Shown one piece after another: positions 1 through 5,363 of a stretch of 39,799 bases of DNA. Source of the DNA: an uncultured Clostridia bacterium. Lineage in GTDB: Bacteria; Bacillota; Clostridia; UBA1381. Positions within the stretch are counted from its first letter, which is position 1. Each line of letters begins with the position of its first letter. Where the stretch lies: positions 1 through 39,799 of the forward strand of contig CANPXG010000019.1 of assembly GCA_947585795.1 (NCBI GenBank), in the 5' to 3' direction. The translations under genes were made by a program, and so were the position numbers. The notes beneath the pieces were generated by a model that had not been told where the DNA came from, searched no databases, and was given only the letters and a program-made list of their open reading frames with translations.

Positions 1-1
1 C

Positions 2-109
2 CAAGTGCAAAAAGATATTTTGCCTTCCTCTGACTATGTAATAGACGGAACGCTGAATGTGGATGAAATCACGAATGCAATTATCACAAAAATAAATTTC
101 ATGAAATAA
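2..109 (+). CDS. C-terminal fragment of an unknown protein
   Basis: An open frame enters from the left edge and ends at TAA 107-109, giving 35 residues that contain DYVIDGTLNVDEI. A 'DYVIDGT...' stretch followed by a short helix resembles the end of some P-loop nucleotide or CoA kinases, but this is only a resemblance and the catalytic part lies outside the window. No clear terminator follows. A small palindrome (ACAAACC-GCA-GGTTTGT, 118-134) starts 9 bases after the stop. The identity is not established. Confidence 0.45.
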   Translation, partial: QVQKDILPSSDYVIDGTLNVDEITNAIITKINFMK

Positions 110-400
110 CTCCAAGTACAAACCGCAGGTTTGTGCGAGGGGTGTATCTCGCTCTCAAACGCCGAGGGGCTTTCACTTCCCGAAAAAGCAGTTAGACACT
201 CGGATAAATAAAGCCCCTTGTTTCGGCTCATAATGGCAAAAACAAGGGGAAATACATAAGGTTTGAGCATTGAACAGGCGAAATGCCTCGACGTCCCATG
301 TCCCTGATAACCCGAATGTAACGGTATCGTAGGGGCACCCTCGCGGTCGCCCGTCCGCGACAACCCGACGGCAATGACGCCGTAGGGGGGAACCGTGTTC

Positions 401-579
401 GCCCGTTAGCCTCCCTTGTCAAAGGGAGGTGAATGACGCTTTAGCGTCATAGGCATAGAGCTTTGCTCGTATGCCGTAACAAAAGGGACCGCCGAAGGCG
501 GTGGAGGGATTCATTGCAAAAAATTGAAAAGGAATCCCCCAGTCGGCTCCGCCGACAGCCCACTTTGACAAGGGGGTCT
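401..579. repeat. Composite palindromic repeat, copy 1
   Basis: The unit runs: CCTCCCTT-GTCA-AAGGGAGG (410-429), a two-hairpin module (429-478, minus orientation), CCGCC-GAA-GGCGG (489-501), GGAGGGATTC (503-512), GGAATCCCCC (531-540), GTCGGC-TCC-GCCGAC (542-556), then a CTTTGACAAGGGGG end. A second unit with the same order lies at 38784-39020. It contains no open frame for a transposase, so it would be a non-autonomous element or a chromosomal interspersed repeat. Confidence 0.85.
429..478 (-). repeat. Two-hairpin module, copy m1
   Basis: Read on the minus strand this is TACGGC, a stem-loop closed by GGCATA/TATGCC, then CCTA, then a second stem-loop ATGACGC-taaa-GCGTCAT, then ATTCAC. Copies with the same order but different stem sequences are at 38800-38854, 38868-38917, 39042-39095 and 39149-39198. 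The frame (TACGGC...GCCTA...TTCAC) is conserved while the stems vary in a paired way. Confidence 0.8.
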
Positions 580-755
580 CACTGCGCTAAATCACAATTT
601 ATCGCACGAACCGAAACAACAAAAATGAAATATTTGATGATTATATGGTAAAACTAAATACCGCAATTGAGAGCAAGCGAAAAACGGTTGCTCTTTTTTG
701 CGTTGGGGTGTGGGTATGGTTATTAAGTGTGATAGCACATTTTTTTCAAAAGGTC

Positions 756-784
756 TTGACAAATTGTGACTACTCATGTAGAAT
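756..784 (+). promoter_or_regulatory. Sigma-A promoter of the BlaI/M56 operon
   Basis: TTGACA at 756-761 and TAGAAT at 779-784 are separated by 17 bp. Transcription would start near 791, about 100 nt before the repressor gene. The -10 box lies inside the first of two operator-like dyads, which fits autorepression by the BlaI-type protein encoded downstream. Confidence 0.8.
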
Positions 785-805
785 GATTATAGACTACGGT
801 TGTAG
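770..805. promoter_or_regulatory. Pair of CTAC-N4-GTAG operator-like dyads
   Basis: CTAC-TCAT-GTAG at 770-781 and CTAC-GGTT-GTAG at 794-805 are centred 24 bp apart. Both sit in the context GACTAC....GTAGAA. BlaI/MecI repressors bind paired dyads built around TACA/TGTA in staphylococci, and these sites have the same architecture. One dyad overlaps the -10 box, the other the start region. Binding is inferred from position and symmetry. Confidence 0.65.
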
Positions 806-888
806 AACAATTTTGCCAACTGTCGGTTTTGTAAAAATACGCGTAAAAAGCACAGCCGATCGGCACGGAAAAGGAGGTATTTCTTACG

Positions 889-1263
889 ATGTCAGCAAAT
901 ATCAGCATAGGGGACGCGGAACTTGAAATCATGAAGGTTCTGTGGAAAGCGGGAGAACCGGTAAACACGCAGTATATAAGCAAGGCGGTCAAGGAAAGGA
1001 AATGGAAGCGAACGACGATTTCTACATTTCTGACGCGGCTTTGCGAAAAGGGTGCGGTTGCGTCGGAGAAGTGCGGGAATATCTATTATTACACACCGCT
1101 TATTTCGAAGCGCGACTATCGCCGTGCACAGACGTGGTCGCTTATAAGGTCGCTTTACGACGGCTCAGCTAAGGATCTGGCGGCGGCACTTTTTGAGGAG
1201 GAAACGCTGACGGACGACGATGTGAAGGATTTGATGGCGGTATTCGGCGATAAGGAGGAATAG
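889..1263 (+). CDS. BlaI/MecI-family transcriptional repressor
   Basis: 124 residues, the usual length for this winged-helix family. The N-terminal half carries the helix-turn-helix region (about residues 5-70, including AELEIMKVLW-type spacing and 'WKRTTISTFLTRLCEKG', the recognition-helix segment). The C-terminal half forms the dimerisation arm that the partner protease cleaves in known systems. AAGGAGG precedes ATG 889 at good spacing. The M56 peptidase gene starts 3 nt after the stop, so the two are co-transcribed. It probably represses its own promoter through the dyads at 770-805. The inducing signal is unknown; beta-lactam is not implied. Confidence 0.92.
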   Translation: MSANISIGDAELEIMKVLWKAGEPVNTQYISKAVKERKWKRTTISTFLTRLCEKGAVASEKCGNIYYYTPLISKRDYRRAQTWSLIRSLYDGSAKDLAAALFEEETLTDDDVKDLMAVFGDKEE

Positions 1264-1265
1264 CC

Positions 1266-2867
1266 ATGGTTGCGGAGCTTTTTAAAATTGCGCTCGTGAC
1301 CTCGCTCGCGGGAGGTGTATTGACGCTTATTTTGGCGATCGCGCACCCGTTTACGATGCGGCGGTTCTCTGCGGGCTGGAATTATTACATATGGCTCGCG
1401 GTCGTATTCGTAATGCTATGCCCGATACGAATATCGCTGCCCGAACGCGCGAAAACAGCAGTAGTAACGCCGCGCCAAGCGGTGACGCAGATCGTAACGC
1501 CGTCGGATAATACGGCAGCCGCCGAGGCTGACGTTCAGACCGCGCCGGTGCGGACAAGTGCGGTAAGGACGCTGCGGGCGATAGCGGTGGATAAATTCGA
1601 CTTGCTCGCGTATATATGGCTTATCGCGGCGGCGGCATTATTCGCGGTGAAAATTGTAAGCTATGCAGCGTTTTTGTGCAGAGTTAAAGTTTCCTCGCGG
1701 GAGCTCGAGCTGCCAGAAATTGCTCGGTATACAAACCGACGCGTGAGGGTACGCAGAAGCGGCAGCATAATTTCGCCGCTTATAGTCGGCGTGTTCCGTC
1801 CGGTGCTGTTATTGCCGAAAACGGAGCTTAACGACGAGCAACTTCGTTATGTGCTTATGCACGAGGCGACGCATCTGAACCGCGGCGATATTCTGTACAA
1901 GTGGCTCGTCGCCGTTGTAAAGTGCGTGCACTGGTTCAATCCGACGGTTTATTTCATGGCGGCGCACGTGAATACGGAATGTGAAATTTCCTGCGACGCG
2001 GCGGTAACGTCGGGTATGACACGCAGCGAAAAAATAGCCTACGTGAAAACAATTCTCGCACTCCTTTCAAGCGGTAAACGCCCCGTTCCCCTCACAACGG
2101 GAATGACGGGCGGTAAGAGAATTTTAAGGAAGAGATTTGAAATGATAAGGAATAAAAGTGATATAGGTAAAAGGACGCGTATTGTATCGGCGGTTTTGGC
2201 GCTCATTATGACCGCCTCCGCCTCGCTCGCGGGCGGCGTGCTCGCCGACGAGGTATCGAAGCGCAACGTTACAATCGAGATTACAAGCAACGGTGAAAAG
2301 GTTGGTGTGATGGAGGACGATATTGGATATGTTACAGGCAGGCTCGGCATGATAACCGAGGATGTGAAACTGAGAGATGCGTATCAAGTAACGATCGATG
2401 AGCAAAATAACTATGCGGCTATGAAATTGGATAATGTTGATTTTTTTCTGCATAAGAATGATATGGTAATTGTTCTTGACGAAAACGAAAAAGATTGTAG
2501 GGTCATGCAGGCGTTTGGTGACATTCCGGTCTTACGTGGTACGATTGATAAAAATTTAATCAACTATGACAAAAGTATTTTTAAAATAGCAGCCAATCAG
2601 GCTATTGCAAACAATGTAATGGGATATGATAATATAAACGGAAATGAAATAGGCCTCCAAGTTGGAGCAGGAATTGTTCAAAAGCGTGAAGCTGATTGGG
2701 TATTGCTGTCTATTCCCATGAGGGAAAAAGATTTTTGGTTTAAATCAGATGATTTATCATATGACTTCGATACTGAGGTAATGGATATGATTACAATGCC
2801 TGTCGATCATATCGAAACGGCGCCGGTGCTTACCGACGCGGAGGTGTTTTGGGGCAAGGGAGCATAG
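1266..2867 (+). CDS. M56-family (BlaR1/MecR1-like) membrane metallopeptidase sensor
   Basis: 533 residues. Hydrophobic segments occur near residues 5-27, 37-55, 115-140 and 300-325. The zinc-protease motif HEATH is at residues 199-203, between membrane segments 3 and 4 as in BlaR1. In that family, ligand binding outside activates the protease and inactivates the BlaI-type repressor. The roughly 200-residue C-terminal domain (from about 330) is not a recognisable penicillin-binding domain: one SxxK (SIFK) occurs, but no convincing SxN or KTG motifs follow. The DNA coding this domain is visibly AT-richer than the rest of the gene, suggesting domain replacement. The ligand is unknown. Confidence 0.88.
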   Translation: MVAELFKIALVTSLAGGVLTLILAIAHPFTMRRFSAGWNYYIWLAVVFVMLCPIRISLPERAKTAVVTPRQAVTQIVTPSDNTAAAEADVQTAPVRTSAVRTLRAIAVDKFDLLAYIWLIAAAALFAVKIVSYAAFLCRVKVSSRELELPEIARYTNRRVRVRRSGSIISPLIVGVFRPVLLLPKTELNDEQLRYVLMHEATHLNRGDILYKWLVAVVKCVHWFNPTVYFMAAHVNTECEISCDAAVTSGMTRSEKIAYVKTILALLSSGKRPVPLTTGMTGGKRILRKRFEMIRNKSDIGKRTRIVSAVLALIMTASASLAGGVLADEVSKRNVTIEITSNGEKVGVMEDDIGYVTGRLGMITEDVKLRDAYQVTIDEQNNYAAMKLDNVDFFLHKNDMVIVLDENEKDCRVMQAFGDIPVLRGTIDKNLINYDKSIFKIAANQAIANNVMGYDNINGNEIGLQVGAGIVQKREADWVLLSIPMREKDFWFKSDDLSYDFDTEVMDMITMPVDHIETAPVLTDAEVFWGKGA

Positions 2868-2957
2868 TCGGTTTAAAACAAAAGCACAGATAGACAGATT
2901 GTTTGTGAGCAAGAAGTAAATAGCCCCGGCTTTGATTATAAAAAATCTCAAAAATTT

Positions 2958-2986
2958 CCCCTCAGAGAAACGCACTCTCTGAGGGG
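2958..2986 (-). terminator. Hairpin between convergent M56 and transaldolase genes
   Basis: An 11-bp perfect stem CCCCTCAGAGA/TCTCTGAGGGG has a 7-nt loop. On the minus strand it is followed by AAATTTTTGAG, a weak U-tract, so it best fits termination of the transaldolase transcript. It lies between the two convergent genes and may act in both directions. Confidence 0.65.
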
Positions 2987-3069
2987 ATCGCCGTTTTAGT
3001 GATATCGGTGTTAGGGTGATCTCACTGCATAATTATATTATCATAGAAATTTGAAAATGTCAATACTTT

Positions 3070-3720
3070 TTATTCGCTTTTGGGAACTGTTTCCCAGTCC
3101 TTCAAAAATCTTTCGATACCGTTGTCGGTAAGCGGGTGGTTGATCATCTGAGCGATCACCTTGTACGGTACCGTCGCGATGTCACAGCCCGCGCGAGCCG
3201 CGTCTATCACGTGTATCGGATTTCTGATGCTTGCCGCGATTATCTCCGTCTTGATGTTGTGGATCTTGAATATATCCGCGATCTCCTCTATCAAAATCAT
3301 ACCGTTTGTGCCGATGTCGTCAAGTCTGCCGAGGAACGGGCTTACGTATGTCGCGCCCGCGCGCGCCGCCAAAAGCGCCTGCGCCGCTGAGAAAACAAGC
3401 GTTACGTTCGTCTTTATACCGAGCTTCGTAAGCTGCTTCACAGCCTTAAGACCTTCCGCGCACATCGGAATTTTAATAACGATGTTCTTGTGTATAGCCG
3501 CAAGCGGCTTCGCTTCCTCAACCATCTTGTCAGCGTCGAGAGAAATAACCTCCGCGCTTATCGGTCCGTCAACGATCGTTGTAATTTCCTTTACTACCTC
3601 GACAAAATCTCTGCCTTCCTTCGCGATAAGCGACGGGTTTGTCGTAACGCCGCAGATAACGCCCATGTCGTTGGCTTGCTTTATCTCATCGACGTTGGCA
3701 GTGTCTACAAATAATTTCAT
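3070..3720 (-). CDS. tal: Transaldolase, short TalC/Fsa-type
   Basis: 216 residues, the length of the small transaldolase/fructose-6-phosphate aldolase subfamily. It transfers a dihydroxyacetone unit between sugar phosphates in the non-oxidative pentose phosphate pathway. Landmarks are [23 protein letters not shown] and the Schiff-base lysine in VIKIPM (Lys83). In SAEVISL the position that is Gln in E. coli FsaA is Glu, which favours transaldolase over aldolase activity (family knowledge applied to this sequence). AGGAGG precedes the ATG. It is monocistronic, with its own promoter and a hairpin after the stop. Confidence 0.93.
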   Translation of the reverse strand: MKLFVDTANVDEIKQANDMGVICGVTTNPSLIAKEGRDFVEVVKEITTIVDGPISAEVISLDADKMVEEAKPLAAIHKNIVIKIPMCAEGLKAVKQLTKLGIKTNVTLVFSAAQALLAARAGATYVSPFLGRLDDIGTNGMILIEEIADIFKIHNIKTEIIAASIRNPIHVIDAARAGCDIATVPYKVIAQMINHPLTDNGIERFLKDWETVPKSE

Positions 3721-3750
3721 GTAAATTCCTCCTATACAATTATTAACTCC

Positions 3751-3779
3751 ATTATATAAAATTTTTTCTGCTTAGTCAA
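3751..3779 (-). promoter_or_regulatory. Sigma-A promoter of transaldolase
   Basis: On the minus strand TTGACT (3774-3779) and TATAAT (3751-3756) are 17 bp apart. It diverges from the promoter at 3790-3818; the two -35 boxes are only about 10 bp apart. Confidence 0.8.
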
Positions 3780-3789
3780 TAGATATTGG

Positions 3790-3818
3790 TTGAAAAATAC
3801 AAATAAATACTGTATAAT
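3790..3818 (+). promoter_or_regulatory. Sigma-A promoter of the TSCPD-domain gene
   Basis: TTGAAA (3790-3795) and TATAAT (3813-3818) are 17 bp apart. The start of transcription would be about 25 nt before ATG 3849. Confidence 0.8.
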
Positions 3819-3848
3819 GGTATTAAATACGACAGAGGAGGAGTTAAT

Positions 3849-4100
3849 ATGGCAAAATTCACTTACGAGCCGCAGGGTGTCTGCAGCGTGCGGATAGATT
3901 TTGAAGTCGAGGACGGCATTGTGCGCAATGTGCGCTTCACGCGCGGCTGTAACGGCAACACGCAGGGTATCGGCGCGCTTTGCGAGGGTATGCGCGTGGA
4001 CGACGTGATAGCGCGCCTTAAAGGCACGGACTGTAACGGACGCGGCACGTCCTGCCCCGACCAGCTCGCGCGGGCGCTCGAGCTTAGTAAAATTCAGTAA
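3849..4100 (+). CDS. TSCPD-domain small protein (TIGR03905-like)
   Basis: 83 residues. It contains four conserved-looking cysteines (in QGVCSV, RGCNGN, GTDCNG and TSCPD) and the diagnostic TSCPD motif near residues 68-72. TSCPD domains also occur at the C-terminus of class II ribonucleotide reductases, where they are thought to bind metal or nucleotide. The function of this stand-alone form is not known. GAGGAG precedes the ATG at normal spacing. The stop codon overlaps the -35 region of the sporulation-type promoter at 4098-4126, so the downstream gene can be expressed separately. Confidence 0.82.
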   Translation: MAKFTYEPQGVCSVRIDFEVEDGIVRNVRFTRGCNGNTQGIGALCEGMRVDDVIARLKGTDCNGRGTSCPDQLARALELSKIQ

Positions 4101-4126
4101 TATTTTTCCTGTACCCTTCATATACT
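4098..4126 (+). promoter_or_regulatory. Sigma-E-like promoter of the GerMN gene
   Basis: TAATATT (4098-4104) and CATATACT (4119-4126) are separated by 14 bp. The B. subtilis sigma-E consensus is kmATATT-N14-CATACAHT; the -35 matches completely and the -10 matches at 7 of 8 positions. The start would be near 4133. A palindrome ATATACTGT-aatag-ACAGTATAT (4120-4142) covers the -10 to start region and could be an operator or a 5' hairpin. Confidence 0.6.
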
Positions 4127-4155
4127 GTAATAGACAGTATATGGAGGGCTTAATT

Positions 4156-4677
4156 TTGCAAGTCGTTACAATCAAAAGAAACGCGGTAGTGAAACATGTT
4201 ATATTTGCGTTGCTGCTCGCCGCCGCAGTCAGCGCGCTTTTTGTATCGCGTGAAACACACATACAGACTAATGAAATAAAAACGTACTTCGTGGACGCGG
4301 AAATGATGCGGCTTATACCCGTAAGCACGAGCGTGCCGCGGACAAGCGCCGAAAGAACGGCGCGGTACGTGCTTGACGCGCTGATAGAGGGGCATGATGA
4401 CAATCCCAAGATCCGCCGTCTTATTCCGCGTGAAAAAAATTGTATGACGGTGAAGGTCAAGGATAAAATCGCGTATGTTGATTTAAAAAGTAATATGTTT
4501 GCCTCGCGGGTGAACGGACGCGACTTGGAAATACTGACCGTATATTCCATCGTAAATTCACTCACAAATATCGACGGTATCGTAAATGTTCGCTTCACCG
4601 TGGACGGGGAAGTGAAAAAGGATTTTATGGGTTACGTCGATATGCGTGAAACGTTTATACCCGATTACTATGTTTAA
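4156..4677 (+). CDS. GerMN-domain protein, membrane anchored (GerM-like)
   Basis: 173 residues from TTG 4156. This start is chosen because GGAGGG (4143-4148) sits 7 nt upstream, whereas ATG 4141 has no binding site and would overlap it. Residues about 14-30 form an N-terminal membrane anchor (VIFALLLAAAVSALFVS) without a lipobox cysteine. The rest is a single GerMN domain with typical segments YVLDALIEG, IAYVDLKS, YSIVNSLT and VRFTVDG. In B. subtilis GerM is a sigma-E lipoprotein supporting the SpoIIQ-SpoIIIAH channel. The sigma-E-like promoter and the nearby spoIIIA operon fit such a role here. The gene ends at a strong terminator. Confidence 0.8.
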   Translation: MQVVTIKRNAVVKHVIFALLLAAAVSALFVSRETHIQTNEIKTYFVDAEMMRLIPVSTSVPRTSAERTARYVLDALIEGHDDNPKIRRLIPREKNCMTVKVKDKIAYVDLKSNMFASRVNGRDLEILTVYSIVNSLTNIDGIVNVRFTVDGEVKKDFMGYVDMRETFIPDYYV

Positions 4678-4698
4678 ACCGCCGACGGCGGTTTTTTT
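4676..4698 (+). terminator. Terminator of the GerMN gene
   Basis: AAACCGCC-GAC-GGCGGTTT followed by T tract to 4698; the stem begins inside the stop codon. The tract overlaps the end of the minus-strand SLOG fragment. Confidence 0.9.
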
Positions 4699-4816
4699 AT
4701 TTGTAGAGATAAATATGACTGCCGCCGCCGGATATAATAAGCGTCGTGTCGGTGGGAACGTACATTTCCAAGTCGATATTTGTTATACTTCGTGAGCCGG
4801 CTATTAAAAGCTTCAT
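4697..4816 (-). pseudogene. Truncated SLOG (DUF2493) protein
   Basis: A 39-residue frame on the minus strand starts MKLLIAGSRSITNIDLEMYV and continues to LIISGGGSHIYLYK-stop. This matches the N-terminal strand-loop of DUF2493/SLOG nucleotide-binding proteins (MKLLIAGSR..., then LIISGGA.GID). A whole domain would be about 120 residues; everything after the first Gly-rich loop is missing. GGGGG (4825-4829) lies about 8 nt before the ATG. It starts just after the terminator of the leader RNA at 4835-4988. I read it as a decayed gene; a short functional protein is less likely. Confidence 0.6.
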
Positions 4817-4834
4817 ATCAGCATCCCCCAAAAT

Positions 4835-4988
4835 AAAAAATGCGCAGCTTCTTGCAAAGCCGCGCATAAAAACGCAGCTTTGATTCAGAATAGTGCTACG
4901 TATCCCAAAGTTATTCTTGTCGATTATACTAACCCATCAGAATAATACATCAAAGTCTGCGTTTTTTTAACAAACATAAACTGATGGG
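4835..4988 (-). ncRNA. Structured leader RNA A (attenuator-like)
   Basis: Its own promoter (4993-5021) would start the RNA at about 4986. The first bases CCCATCAG (4981-4988) pair with CTGATGGG (4933-4940), enclosing a small TGTTT/AAACG hairpin. The apical segment ACGCAGACTTTGAT (4949-4962) is complementary to ATCAAAGCTGCGT (4872-4884) except for one bulged A. The latter can instead pair with CGCGGCTTT (4856-4864), the 5' arm of the terminator. The terminator stem is TGCGCGGCTT/AAGCTGCGCA (4841-4866) followed by TTTTTT. This is the logic of a transcription attenuator. The truncated SLOG gene starts 19 nt downstream. I do not recognise the RNA family; expression is inferred. Confidence 0.65.
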
Positions 4989-4992
4989 ATAT

Positions 4993-5021
4993 AATATATC
5001 ATAATTTGTGCGAATTGTAAA
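4993..5021 (-). promoter_or_regulatory. Promoter of leader RNA A
   Basis: On the minus strand TTTACA (5016-5021) and TATATT (4993-4998) are 17 bp apart. The same promoter with few changes precedes RNA B (5258-5286), so it belongs to the duplicated unit. Confidence 0.7.
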
Positions 5022-5049
5022 GCGCCTTTTCCGGTTCCAACCCCCAAAT

Positions 5050-5253
5050 AAAAAATGCGCAGCTTCTTGCAAAGCCGCGCATAAAAACGCAGCTTTGATT
5101 TTAATGTTGCTACGCATTTTCATTTCCGTATTATTGTATATAAGCCATAATAGGAAAGTAACCAAAGCCTACGCTTTTAACAAGCGTAAACCTATTATGA
5201 CAAAAATATACAAAGGTATTTGTCTTGAATATTGAAATGAAAATTCGTAGCAG
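5050..5253 (-). ncRNA. Structured leader RNA B (tandem homologue of A)
   Basis: It carries the same 3' block as RNA A (60-61 nt, nearly identical: terminator at 5056-5081 and ACGCAGCTTTGATT at 5087-5100). Its body is larger: an 18-bp closing stem (5234-5251 with 5109-5126, one mismatch), then TTGTATAT/ATATACAA, then CATAATAGG (5191-5199) with CCTATTATG (5146-5154), capped by ACGCTT/AAGCGT. The apical GCGTAGGCTTTGGTT (5160-5174) can pair with the 3' segment using wobble pairs. The rod shape recalls 6S RNA, but the switchable terminator argues for a leader. The family is unknown. Confidence 0.65.
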
Positions 5254-5260
5254 ATATAAT
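5232..5260 (+). promoter_or_regulatory. Possible sigma-A-type promoter before spoIIIAA
   Basis: TTGAAA (5232-5237) and TATAAT (5255-5260) are 17 bp apart and point toward spoIIIAA. They overlap the divergent promoter of RNA B, and the boxes may simply reflect that AT-rich sequence. I found no convincing sigma-E match upstream of spoIIIAA, although that is the expected control. Confidence 0.35.
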
Positions 5261-5286
5261 ATATCACAATTTGCATGAATTGTAAA
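5258..5286 (-). promoter_or_regulatory. Promoter of leader RNA B
   Basis: On the minus strand TTTACA (5281-5286) and TATATT (5258-5263) are 17 bp apart, diverging from the spoIIIA operon. The predicted start is near 5251-5253, which places the closing stem at the very 5' end of the RNA. Confidence 0.7.
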
Positions 5287-5363
5287 GCGTCATTTTTTTC
5301 GGTTCTAAAGTGTTTTAAAAAATAATATATATCAAATACAAAACACGAATGGAGGAAAGTGGA

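Larger units (their letters stand above)
110..755. other. Gene-free interval packed with inverted repeats
   Basis: I find no credible gene here; the short open frames run through palindromes and lack ribosome binding sites. Visible structure includes ACAAACC-GCA-GGTTTGT at 118-134, CCCCTTGTTT/AACAAGGGG around 212-250, a GTAGGGGC...GGTCGCCC patch near 330-355, and the composite repeat at 401-579. The stretch 580-755 is AT-richer and leads into the promoter of the BlaI-type gene. Confidence 0.7.

Noticed and set aside
463-926. Two overlapping plus-strand frames before the BlaI gene
   Set aside because: The first runs through the composite repeat; the second crosses the promoter and operators and lacks a ribosome binding site.
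2540-2600. SxxK (SIFK) in the M56 protein as a penicillin-binding active site
   Set aside because: No matching SxN or KTG motifs and no transpeptidase-like surroundings; SxxK occurs often by chance.
3732-4598. 288-residue open frame on the minus strand
   Set aside because: It lies opposite the TSCPD and GerMN genes and across the promoters, with no ribosome binding site and no family resemblance.
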